Positions 23,789-35,500 of a stretch of 64,000 nucleotides of DNA are shown here, in pieces (the first letter of the stretch is position 1; each line of letters opens with the position of its first letter). Source of the DNA: Ectocarpus siliculosus (Eukaryota > Sar > Phaeophyceae > Ectocarpales > Ectocarpaceae); contig FN648552.1 in NCBI GenBank assembly GCA_000310025.1, positions 62,001 through 126,000 on the forward strand, given 5' to 3'. Below the pieces are notes generated by a model. That model ran no database searches. It had not been told where the DNA came from and was given only the letters and a program-made list of their open reading frames with translations. The position numbers and the translations under genes were made by a program.

Positions 23789-26700
23789 CGGGTTTAGCTT
23801 TGCGACACGCAACTATTGTAGCGCTGGAACCACAATATGCTTGTGTAGCCTAGACGTTGCACAGAAGCGGTTGGTCCTAGGCCAGACTGATGATATGGTG
23901 CCGTTGAGAATGTCAAAAGCAAGGTGTCTATTTGTACACATATATGAAAACGTATTGTGCGTAAAGTCGGTTAAATATGCTGGTCAACGTATGTGCTTCA
24001 ACGGACCGTTGGTGTTGAGCCGGTGGAAACCATTTTGGGTGAGGCACAACACTCTGTTTTCGCGGAGGGTATACATGTAGATCCCCGTAGTTCCAGAAAA
24101 TACATTGTTGGTACACGTTAAGTAGGATTGTGGAAGTACAATTATGATCGTCTGCTGTAGACCATAGATAGATTCGACTGACACGTGGAGATATTGTAGG
24201 TTGGTGGTCTCCGTTGCCTCAGCGCTGATATGACATTCGATGCAGCACTGCTCGCGAAGAGGCTCTCGTCCCCTGTGTCGGTCTTGGTGACTGACTTCCA
24301 GATTGTTCGTGTACAAACGTGCGTTTGCTGCGTGTTATAGAGTGCGATTGATTCCGTTGTAAGGTGCGTCTTGGACGATGAGAATTGGTTTTGGCCTTTT
24401 GTTTCTTCCTGCTTGGAGTTTGCTCTTCTTGGCTGCGTTCTTTCCCGTTCTTTCGCCTGTTGTCTTGTCAATGTGGCACCCAGCCCTGTCTCATCGGCAC
24501 TGGATGGAGGGGAAGCGGCAAGACAGTTGACAATGCGTCGAGCCGTAAGCTTCTTCTACTGAATGAAGTAGATAGATGTTGGTGCAACCAACAATGGCGG
24601 GTTGTGTTACCACGTTTGGTTTTGACCCAACCAAGTCGATTGCTCTATCTGTGTCTAAAATGTCCTTCAAAGTCGAAAAATACATCCATTTTCTGGCCAC
24701 TTTCGTGTTCCGGCGCGGACTTCCTCGAGACTACAGTATACACCCCACATGTATCTTTCACCGTGCGATGCACATCAGGACGTGAGCTACAGTGGCAGCC
24801 CGCTCAACAGGAAACTCCTCTACATAGATATACCTTTTTTAGCGAGATTCGAACGTTTTTTTTGCCCCCCAACCACTGAGCGCATGCATGCTCTACTTCC
24901 GGAATTTTGTGGAAAGCAGTAGCGCGGGCCGCAATGATCAATTTTCTTTATTTGTCCAACACTGCTGTAGTCTTAATATCTGTGCCTCGGTTTCTGACGA
25001 ACATACCATATTTCTTACTGGTGCGAACGCGCTGACACTCTGTTGTTTTTACCCATTCGCTGGTCCCCATTCTCTACAAGTGAACTCCATTCTATCAGTC
25101 AATGAAAAGGCGCTTGTTGCTTTGTTGCTTTTGTTTTGTAGGCTGCATCATGCATCCTTTCCAAAAAGGCAGGGCGGTACAAGCGCGCAGGCATTATGCG
25201 ATAACTACTACCCGGAGTATTCTAATTCCGTTGGAATCTACTATCCCACCCATCTATCTTTGCTGCCTACACATACATACGTACGTAGTCCACCCATTGT
25301 GTGAACTGCTGAGGCCAAGCCTGTAAACTGGCCCCAGAATAGATGGGACGAACACATCCAACCCACACACTGGTGCTACGTACGGTATCAGAGAGTAGTT
25401 CAGAACCCTGGAGCTTGCGTAGCAAGGAATTTTTAAGAATAACGCAGCGTGCGGCACGTGCCCACGCCGCGCATCATCATGAAGGTCAGATTTTGGTGGG
25501 AAATCCCGGCTTTGCCACAACGCCAGAAAAGATGGTCCGCAAAAAGAAAAAAACGGTCATCTTCGCCTTAGAGGATGCCTGGGTGAGAGATGAGAGGAGA
25601 GAAACGGAAGAGAGGCAGGGTCTGGTTGGGCTCACTGTCATATGCATGCTATGCATGCCAAGATATATATGCATTTAGTAATATTGCAGATGGGGAGCTG
25701 TTTGATCTGTTCCCCTTTGTTGGCATTGGCATGACTGCTGCTGTCGTGCGTAGAAGAATATCCTTTCGTGATTTTCTAAAAAATATGGATTCTCTCTGGA
25801 AATACAAGTTTCAATCTGGAAGATGCCATCAACCGAATTCGATTCGATCAGTTCGATGCTCGATTTCTGACAGTCCCGTGTATGAAGCGAGCAGCGAGCG
25901 GCATCGGCCCATAGACGAATGTGCCGTCGCGCGGAGTATAGAGGCGAAGAGGAGAGTGACTTGTAAGGTGGCACACTTGATGGGATGGAGTTAACGTGCT
26001 GTTGTCTGGATATGCGAGGAAACAGCTGTGCGAGGGGACTACTTTAGGTGTTGTGCTGCAGGCGAGGCAACCTGTTCGTTGGGAGAGCACATCGCTGAAC
26101 GAGGTAAGAGCGTCAGTCTGCCACTGAAACACACAAAGCCATTGTAGCATCTGCAAGTCTCCTGTTCAGCACAGGACGCACGACTGCTGCTCTCCGAACT
26201 TGGGCAATTATCTCAACGTGAAGAGTCTTCCAAACATGTCATTTCGTGGGCGCATCGGCTACGCAGAACTACAACTGCTTCCGAGAAAATTCAAGATGTA
26301 GGTTTACATGGCAATTGCACTCACTCGCCGATATGGGCACCCCGACAGTACGTTCTTCATGTTATAGGTAACGAGCAGCAGACATGCTGTCGGCACTCAA
26401 ACCGCAACACGCGGGCAAAGCATCCCCGTCGCCAGGCGTTGCGTGGTCTCTATGTACCAAATACGCCGCCTTTGAAGAATCCGAAGCACTACGTAACTTG
26501 CTGTAGAGAGAGATTCGGAGTCCCGGTCGGGATACCCCTAACGGCAGAACGGTCAGCGTGTACTTTTTACCACGGCTGCCACTGGTTACTCGCAGTCCGT
26601 ATGTAGCGTACGTTTTACCAAATTCTCACTTCACGCCGCCATTATGGCGTTGACTCCTGAAACGGTAACGTTGCTAGCATACAGCAATAGTAAACCACTG

Positions 26701-27467
26701 CTGTGTGTGTGTATCGTCCTATTCATTATGGCGACAGTCGCCGCCCACGTTTTTTTGTTCGTGGTGCTGCACTTTTTCAGTGTAGTCTATATTTGTACAT
26801 AATATTTTAGTAGAGATAGATGTCGGTATGATTGTATTTTTTCGTAAAACTACAAGCATCCAGATTCACACAAGACAGGCGGTAAAGATCGGCACTTTAC
26901 TTCTTTTTCTATCATTTTCGTGCCTCGCCTTCCGCCTGCGGTGCGTGCTGATTTTTTTAATTTTTTTTCGGGTCCAGCCTACAAGTACGATGTTAGCACA
27001 CTGTGTGCTGCACGTTTTTTGCTACATACTGGTATTACGACGCTTCATTTTGTTTTACTGTTTTTCAGCACCTCTGGCAAGAATTGAAATTTTTTGGTAC
27101 CACATTCGGCAGTGGACTAGACTGGGAATGATGGGAAATTGGGAAAGTTAAGAAACAAGAGTTCAAATTTGATATATAGTCTACATAACTAATTTCTTTG
27201 TTGGGTTTTTATAGGACAAAAGTCGAAGATGAAACTTTTCAAATGATTTTTTTGAAGGCCCAGCATTACTGTGACAATGTTGTAAATCTGACTGCTGTAC
27301 AGTTGTTCCCGCTTCAAGGCTACGCAAGGCTTCTCACCGTTCCTGGGTCTCCGGGGCTCCGAGATGGTGTGTTTTCCCCCAATCATAAACAAGTACTGTT
27401 TTTTTCTCGCAGGTCACATTGCTAGATAAAAAGTCCAGGGTGGTATCCCCGCCGACTGCTGCATCTG
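23789..27467. other. Gene-free stretch downstream of the ABCA gene
   Basis: This holds the ABCA 3' untranslated region and intergenic DNA. No frame shows family resemblance. A short frame at 25531-25581 starting MVRKKKKTVIFALEDAW and ending at a GTGAGA donor-like site could be an orphan exon, but I found no partner exon. AT content rises towards 26800-27200 with T-rich runs. No tRNA or repeat array was seen. Confidence 0.5.
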
Positions 27468-27573
27468 ACTCGAAATAAGCTCAGTACTGTACCCAGCCGG
27501 TTTCGTCCACTCGCTGCAAATACTCCAACACATCCCCTTCAACTGTGGTTACATCTCGAACGGGTAGTGTTTT
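27468..27573. repeat. Interspersed repeat, left part, interrupted by a foldback element
   Basis: The sequence from CTCGAAATAAG to CGGGTAGTG matches 56095-56191 at roughly 80-85 percent by eye. The match resumes at 28224-28248 (CTGTGTTTGTATTTATTTTCCTA), exactly beyond the foldback element. The 56 kb copy is therefore an uninterrupted relative of this site. Confidence 0.75.
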
Positions 27574-28223
27574 GGGAAATAGACAAAGGTGGGTGTACCC
27601 ACCCATTTCTCAGACAGAAGAGTGGGTACTCGAAAAATTGCTTTGCGGAGACCGCTTGTGACCGGGCACAACCACTCGAATGTCAATCCGATGTATGGAA
27701 AGCGTGGGCAGCGCCGCCCATGCACGGCGCGAACATGAACCTTATTTTACTTTCGGGCACGTGTTCACCCTGCACACAGTCGCGGCGCACAAGGCCTCAA
27801 CAGGTTGCCTGATTTTGTCCGAAATTCCGGTGGGTATCCCCCCCGGAATCTACTTGTTCATGTTCCCATCTTTGTCTGCTTTGTGACCCACTTTTGACCG
27901 AAATGTACCCACCTTTGTCCGAAATGTGTAGCCACTTTTGTCAGATTTTTCATTCGAAAATCGACCTCCACGTCACCGCACGGGGGAAATTTTTGAATGA
28001 AAACATCGGACAAAGGTGGCTACATTTCGGACAAAAGTAGGTCACAAAGCAGATATAGATGGGTACATGAAACAATATTAGTAGATTCCGGTGAGTATAC
28101 CCACCGGAATTTCGGAAACAATCGGGCAACCTGTTGAGGCCTTGTGCGCCGCGGTTGTGTTGCGAGTACCTACTTTTATCTGAGAAAGAAAGGGGTGGGT
28201 ATGCCCACCTTTGTCTAGTTCCC
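27574..28223. mobile_element. 650-base foldback (long inverted repeat) transposon
   Basis: The two halves are inverted copies almost end to end. The ends are GGGAAATAGACAAAGGTGGG at 27574 and the complement of GGGAACTAGACAAAGGTGGG at 28223. Internally, 27786-27840 pairs with 28098-28153, and the TTTGTCCGAAATG motif recurs in both arms. The centre lies near 27975 (CATTCGAAAAT opposite ATTTTTGAATG). No open frame for a transposase exists, so this is a non-autonomous element. It sits inside another repeat whose unoccupied relative is at 56095-56218. The target duplication is at most TT or TTT and cannot be fixed because the junction is a T run. Confidence 0.85.
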
Positions 28224-28248
28224 TTCTGTGTTTGTATTTATTTTCCTA
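28224..28248. repeat. Interspersed repeat, right part
   Basis: Continues the repeat broken at 27573; matches 56193-56218. Confidence 0.65.
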
Positions 28249-28924
28249 ATAATCTCGTTTGTCCCCTCTGGCGCCTAGCCCTAGGAGACACACACCTCTA
28301 CATCCCTTTGGAGATATCACACCACCTTGAGCAACCCCGTCGATCAAAATTGTGCCGCATATACGGTCCGTGCACAACAATTTGTGCATTCACGTTTTGT
28401 GCGATAACTTTTCTTGAAAAATAATTGGAACATGAACAACGATGGTCGTGACCGCCTCGTCGAGATACGTCGATAGCTGCAGAGTTTTTTTGTTCTGACG
28501 ATATGCAACAATTTTGACAAAATCATACACGGAACCCCCTAAACACGACATACATCCCCTGCATTCACGGAACCCCCGACCGTACCCCCGAAGCCCCCCC
28601 TCACCCTCTATAATAGTACCTGCTTTATATCGTACATTTCGGACACCATATGCTAGCATTTGTACAGATACCACGCAGACGCATGATCGACAACACCGTT
28701 GGACGTTAAAAGGAACAAAATATGAACATTGACGGGTCTATACATGTACATAAACCTGTACAAACACTCGGGGGCAGTCAATCGTAAGGGAGTGAGTGCT
28801 GAAAAGAAGTACAAGGCCAACATGAAAGAAACGGAAACATGCACAAGGCGCACAACAATCCTGCAAAGCTACCACGAACTTAAAAAACACACCCATCACG
28901 TCGCAGCGTTCTCGGCCACGTCCA

Positions 28925-29092
28925 TCAAAAATGCGCCGTCGTGGCCATCCGAGAGCGGGTCATCAGCGCCGGGAGATGGAAGATCATAAGATCATGTTGC
29001 AATGCCGGCTTCGGCTTCTTCGAAATCGCCCGACCATCGGCTCCGCGGCTGCCGAACTTCCTCTTCTTAGCCCGTCCCCTAGGCTTCCCCAT
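28925..29092 (-). CDS. Short basic reading frame, possible 5' end of a lost gene
   Basis: The frame starts MGKPRGRAKKRKFGSRG, is rich in Lys and Arg like a nuclear-localisation tail, and stops after about 55 codons. A second frame picks up at once (DLPSPGADDPLSDGHDG) and runs about 25 codons more, so one frameshift may separate the two. I do not recognise the protein. It could be the amino end of a degraded transposon protein or chance coding potential. Confidence 0.2.
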   Translation of the reverse strand: MGKPRGRAKKRKFGSRGADGRAISKKPKPALQHDLMIFHLPALMTRSRMATTAHF

Positions 29093-31321
29093 GGTGCTTG
29101 CGTGCGTGTTTCGTGTTTTGGGCCGCAACGTGTGTGTGTTGTGTGCGCGTGCGTGTTGCCCCGTCTGAAAAAAAATCTCTCATGGGGGCGGCACAACAAA
29201 ATGTGGAATATCTCGGAAACCAGATTTTTCCCAACAAAACCCAGCAATACCGACCTAGATATGAGGAGAGGAAACGATTGCCGCTGTTTATTTTGAAATC
29301 GGTCGGTTAGTTATCACCCAAAAAAGAATTCAACCTGATGCTCTACAGTTGATTTTTGAGCGATATCTCTGTCAAGTCACAAAATTTCGAAAAAAAAACA
29401 AACGACCTGGCAAATTACGAGACGCGTTCAAATCCGTAGAGTTTTTGTAAATCGGCAAAGAACACACCCCTGGAAAAAGAATTCAAGTTTTCCCGGTTTT
29501 GTGCCGATTAAAAGTAAAAAAAGAAAAGAAAAAGAAAAAACTTTCCGTCACTCCATGCGTCTGGAAACAGGGCGTTTGCCGGTACTTTCAGATGTCGGAA
29601 CAACGACCTGCGTGCAGAGAAAAGTTGTCATTTGTGCCGCGATTTTTTTGGATTTTCTGTTGCGCACGGACTATATATCAGTTTAGGCCTTGTACCGCGA
29701 GATCGAGGTGCTTGCAGTTTTGCGATTTGAGCACAATCTTAATTGCCGCCAAGATTTTTGGTGAACCAGCGCAGCAAAGTGTGCTTCAGTTACACGCAGC
29801 TACAGCACGCCACAAGCAACCACACTGGTCGAAACTGCCAGAACCTACCGATAGGTTTGCGCGTGAACTGTATGTATTTGTATGCAGCAGCCCGAGATCA
29901 AGCCGAAATGCCGGGTCTTCTGGGTCGTTTGACGCGCCGCCGCCGTTCTCAACGTGTGTTTGCCCGATCAACAATCGGATTGAACGCGAATGTAGCTGGT
30001 TCGGTGTATTCTGTTTTCTTCTTTTATTTACCTCTTTTTGCTTTTCGTTCGTACTTGCTAGCGTCTGTGTCGTTGTGCTTCCGGTCGTTTTTTCGTCTCT
30101 TCGTGTATTGTCGTTGTGAAATCTACGCCGCGTTGCGGTGTTTCCTGCGTGCCGTTTGGTGGGTAGAGTGCCTACCACTCTTTCTCTATGAGGGTCGGGT
30201 TGTGCTTTTCCCTTTAGACACTCTTTCCTCCTGCTGCCGTGTACGTCTTGTGGCGGGACATCCTTGTGGCGGGACAACCCTTTTTCCCTCACTTTAAACA
30301 GGACATCTGCCCCCGCTTTCGAAAATACTCCTACCGTAGGCGACCCATAACACAATTTTTTATTTTTCCGATTGACCTTCTGCGTTTTTGTTGGGTGCTG
30401 CCGGTCACAGCGCCACATCCATCCGGTTGCTCCCTACAGAACAGCACCACCAACCTTACACATTGTAGCAATTGATCCGTTATGTCCGCGGCAGGACGTC
30501 GTTCTGTACACTAGATACCGCGGGGTTTCGGCCTTCGGTCTCAATTTCTTCGAAAGATTGACTTGCTGTTGCAACCCGTCTCGCGAAAAAAGGATAATTG
30601 CCACGTCCGAAATGCCTAAAATACGGTGATGTCAACCATTCACTGCGTAGACGGCAACTATTGGCTGCGTGGCTCTCATGCGGGCACTTGACTTTCGTTT
30701 GTATTGCATGGCGCTGAAGGGCCCTGGTTGGGGCGCGGTCTTTTGTTTACCTACACCGTTTTTTTTGTGCAGCACCATGTGTGCGTGCGCTTGCGCTACG
30801 ATATCATGTCGTCGGCACTGAAATTGAAACCGCGTGATTGGACAGTTACATCTTCCCCGCATTATGTCCGCATGTACTTCAACTCCTTGCGGACATTCCC
30901 CCGTCCTGCGACGGGAGTCTGGCCGCTGGGCAAATGGAAATACGAACAGGGCAGCGCCCTCTCGCTCGAAACACCCTATACATGTACCTTGCCGTGAACA
31001 AACTAAGACAAATACAAAAGGGCTCCCGTATGACACCGGTGATGGATGTGGTGTGTGTGTGTTTTTTTTGTTGTGTCCATTCTGACTCGAGTCTTCACCT
31101 TTGAGCCAACAGCGGGGTCACAGAGGAGGATCACGGTACCGCAGGGACATGGGCTTTCTTTCTTTCTGTTCGTTTCCCCTCCCCCCTTCTGTGTGCTTTC
31201 CTTCGAGACAAGGGTTCAGCATTCCATTCCCTCCCAATGCGTATTCACAGACACACCCTCCCGAATTGGGCTACTCGTTGTCCACCGCAGAAATAATTTG
31301 GAATTGTAGCTGCTTCTCCAT

Positions 31322-31399
31322 CCTGAGAGAGATTCGAACCCCTAATAACCTGGTACCATTACAAGATTTTACGAGGTTTCCCACTAGACCACCGGGGTG
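31322..31399 (-). pseudogene. tRNA-like sequence with intact A and B boxes
   Basis: Read on the - strand, this has TGGTCTAGTGGG (A-box like, complement at 31380-31391) and GGGGTTCGAATCTC (B-box and T-loop like, complement near 31328-31341) at normal tRNA spacing. A GGT/ACC D-stem can form. The acceptor stem does not pair and no convincing anticodon arm forms. It is either a decayed tRNA gene or the head of a tRNA-derived SINE. No poly-A tail or target duplication was found. Confidence 0.5.
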
Positions 31400-32570
31400 A
31401 CCGGTGCATGAAACATAGACTGCGGCAAGAATAGATGAAATGACAACACACCCACACCGCTACGGACGAAATCCGGACCACCAGTCTTCCTGTCGTCAAG
31501 ACTATGGAATATACTCCCAAAAATAGCGAAGGCACGATACCGCAGAGTGGAATTGGTGCAACGAGCCATCTCTTTCTCTTCGCGAGTTTGGTAGTGCCCC
31601 ACGATCATCACCGGTGACCACACGGTAGGAGACCGCCGTCGAAACTGAGGGGTTTGCGCTTAATAAATTTCCCGGCGGTCTTGCGCCGTGTATTTCGTAC
31701 TGTCCATCGCCAACCAGGGCAAACTTGCTGACGCGTGCCTAGCCCCCGAGAACACTTTTCAATCTCGCCGCTTGTCCTTCTCAAGTTGTCTCCGAAATCT
31801 CCGATAATCGAAAACTGCGGTTCGTAGTGTAAGGTACGCAGGGGGAATGGGGCACGTGCTGCGAGAGAAGAAAATTCCCAGCGTTCGTACCGTTGGAATA
31901 TGAAGGAATTTCGAACAGGAAACTCGATTTGGCAGTTACACGGCATTGTCCGCCTGCTCCTATTCACAACATTAGACATCCAATTCGACTCGGGCTCAAA
32001 ACGTTTTGCCATATCAAGATGAGGCGTTTTCTGCTGTCGTTTCTTTGTTTGCCGACAATTACAATTCGTAGTGCTGCATTTTCTTGTTACCTCCTCTCTC
32101 TCTCTCTTTTCAGCCAGTTTCCCCCCGTAGTTTCTTGTTCCAACTTCCTCAACACACAAGCAACAAACTTAGATAGTCGAGGCGGGACCTCGCTGGCAAC
32201 TTCCTTGGACACCCTTTGCTGGAATTTGTGATTCACTAACCGAGCCATGGCCCTACAATCATTCGAGTTCCACCGGTTCCATTGAAGACGTTATTGAAGT
32301 TTGTCGGACTGTACAATGGAAGAAGTGGGCCAGCTGCAAGATGGTACTTCGTGGAAGTGATCTGCCACCATGATGGCTGTCTACTACCCGAACGCGCCTC
32401 AACCACCTACTGCAGTACAAGGATATTATTAGAGAGAAAAATCGCGACCCCCATGATAGAGAGGGAAAGCGAGCGACGAGGTCATAAAGCAGACAAACTC
32501 TGCAGTCCACGGTAGGTTCCAACGGTTCCCTCCTGTCATCCGCGTCCCGTCAGGTCAGCAGGCCGACGTT

Positions 32571-35500
32571 TTGAACGGTGAGCATAATACAGCGAATCCT
32601 GACACACCAGCAAGCTTCATGTCGTCGAGGTTGAGACTGTCGGCATGGTTCACCGCAACGGTGTTGGTTATTGGGTCAATGCTTCTCGTCGAGTACGTCG
32701 CACTTCTCGGAGCCGGTACGGGTAGTTCGACACACCCTTGGCCAACGACGCAGCCACTACCCGAGGCTGCAGCGGCACCACTCTCACTGCGTCTTTTACG
32801 GGATTCTTTCTCGAATGACGGCGACGAGAGGACCGGGGAGGACGAGGGCGAGAGGGAGGTGGGGGAGAGTCAGACGGTGGCGAACAGCTCCAGGAGGCTT
32901 GCAATCGTTGTCCCGATACAGGTGGCCGACCTCCGGAAGGCCCAAGCTTCCCTGGCTGCATGGCCCACTCGATGCCATAGCTCCACGCTTGTGAACACCG
33001 ATCTGGTTGCATACTATGCCGGAGGGGACGACGAACACGTCGCTGCGATGCTGGCGACGATCGAGCAGACCGGGGGGCGATGCTTTGCTCGTACACGGCT
33101 CGTGCTTGCACATGCTAGTGACAAGGTGGGTGACTGCCCCATGGGTTGCGAGTGATGCTCTACCTCCTCTGCTCCTATGTGCTGTACTGATCTAGACTTA
33201 GGAACAGCCAAGTTGTGATAAACTACGCGATGGGCACCTCATTTAGACAGCCAAGATGGGTTTCCCCCTCATGCACGTGCCACACCCACCCACGAGTTTT
33301 GAATGATGGGTACATGCAGTAATCGGTGAAGGTTTCATCCCACAGCTGCAGTCTTCGTAAAATGTGCCGCTCTGGCGTCAGAGGCATGCAAATGAACGTG
33401 CGCGTGAGGAAGGCGTGCTGCGTTTGAGATGTTGACTTTGCCGCCCAGAAGTGCTCACTCGCCGAGGGTTTGGCGATGTATCCCGCACGACTTGCTGTCG
33501 TTCTATAGTGCGCCAGGTAGGACAAAGAGGCGAAACCCGAGCAGCGGGGTGATGAATGGCTTAGTTGCCTATATGCGATGCTGTAGGCTAGGGATGACGG
33601 TGTCGCACCCCTCATTGAATGCAATATCTCAACCACGGCACGTGACAGGAGGTGCTGTTTTTGATCCGGTACTCTCCGTGGCGTCTTCACACCTATCGGC
33701 TTGGCCCCTCTAGTCCCAAGCGTAGCTGCCGCATTGCAATGGACTGCAGCAAGAGCTGTCTCGAAAGCGCCACCTGCATGCTAGCGCCGACGAGCGTCCG
33801 ATCGTTCCGTCCATACCTCACGGAGGCTTTCTGAAAATGCGTTTGGCACGTCACACAGTGTTAATATTTAGTTGGCTGACGAATGTGGTGTGTAGCGCAC
33901 ACTTTCCCCTTCTCTATAGATTTGAAAACAAACATTGTTCATTCGTCCACCTGCTCTCATACCTCCAAACGCCGCAAGTGGAGTGCTCTCCCATGACTCA
34001 GGGGCTGACACTGCGTTCGTCCGCTTGCGTGCCGGTAGGCACATATGTGATGCCCCTATGGCGCTTAGTCTACACCGCATTTTTCCTTACCTGATTCACT
34101 CGTTTAATGTTGCTATGACGTATGTATTGCGTTGGGGCGGTCAGGACAATGAACGGCCTGAGATTGCGTCAATCCAGTTCTACAAGCTCTACCTGGATTC
34201 CACCATCCGACGCCAATTTGCTGACTATGACGCCTTCGCGGTGATGGAATGGAACGTGATCGTGGCACACGACAGGAGGTGCGTGGGGTTTCCTGTGAAC
34301 CCGGCCGTATTCATACATCTGTTCTGTGTGTGGTGCAGTGGGCTGGTCATTTGCCGTTGCATGCTGAACGTATGGCTTGGTTGTTTGGCTTGGAGTCCGA
34401 GTCGTTTAGCATAGACACAGTGCGACGTATACTTGTTTGACCATGATGTCGTCCTCAGCTCCAGTCTGTCCGAAGACACTTCTGACCAAAAGAACGAGAT
34501 GATGATTTTGACTAGTGCTCGAGCTTGATTAAAGCTTGCTTTGTTGTTGGCCTGTGCCTGATCTGAAATGTTCGATTGGTCCGTTCCAATGTCACTTTGC
34601 TCACACGCCGACATGACTCCACATACAGGCCGCATATATCACGACACCCGGCAGCACGGGCGTTCGTCGACACAAGTCCTCTCGTGTATGCTTTAAAGCG
34701 ACTTCTCACACTTGTTTAGCGGCCGACCAAAACATCTTAAACAAGGGTTTATGAAAGTATGCTTTTTGTACATTTTATTGGTGTGGGTAGGGGTGGCAAT
34801 GAACCAGGGTCGTTTCCTGCATGCCGGACACGCGATTCACCACCATCATCACCGAACAACTGTTTGGCCAGCGAGTGTGCGACAGTGGGCCGCCGCTGAT
34901 GCTTGGATGGCAGCTATGCGTAAGCAATCAGCATAAGTATTGAACGCGTGCAATTCAAACAGGACTCACTCTGTCGCCACGGCATATTGAAGCTCCTTCA
35001 GGCCCACAGCGTACCGCCCACAGCACACTGCCGTGTGTCACGATCTGGTTTCCCTGATTCTGGCCCCTCCACCAGGTGGATGGTCACTCTAAAAACCTAA
35101 CCCTAACCCTAACCCAAAGCCTTCACAACATCGACTCCAGTAAGCACGTATTCCCAGGATATTGCTAGTTTCTGTTCAACTTCGAGCACCATCGTGGAAG
35201 CAGGCAGTTGGCTGTTCACAACTCGACATGCGACAAACTCTAACAACAAGCAGCCATCGCTCCGGGCTTCTACGTGCTGATGCCGTTTGTATTCAGCTTT
35301 GAAGAGCTCTACACGGCAGCGTTCGGGGGAGTAGAGCCATTCTGGGTCAAGGGCAGCGCTTTGGTCAGTGGCAGTTCCCACGAAACCGTGGTACGTCCAG
35401 AGAACCGGACCACGGTCGGTCACATCAACGGGAACGCCATCTACAACAACACTGACCAGACCTTCGTGGATTACGTCAACTTCACGGCCACCCGCTGGGA

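Larger units (their letters stand above)
28249..32570. other. Long stretch without a supportable gene
   Basis: Overlapping frames of 180-210 codons exist on both strands between 29743 and 30418, but neither shows a recognisable fold or splice context. Identifiable items are a small basic frame on the - strand (28925-29092), a tRNA-like module (31322-31399) and a short CT run near 32094. Poly-A and poly-T runs suggest old transposon debris, but no family was identified. Confidence 0.5.

Noticed and set aside
29743-30418. Overlapping frames of 184 and 210 codons on opposite strands.
   Set aside because: Neither shows a domain, membrane pattern or splice context, and composition is driven by CG- and T-rich words. 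Both being open suggests chance.
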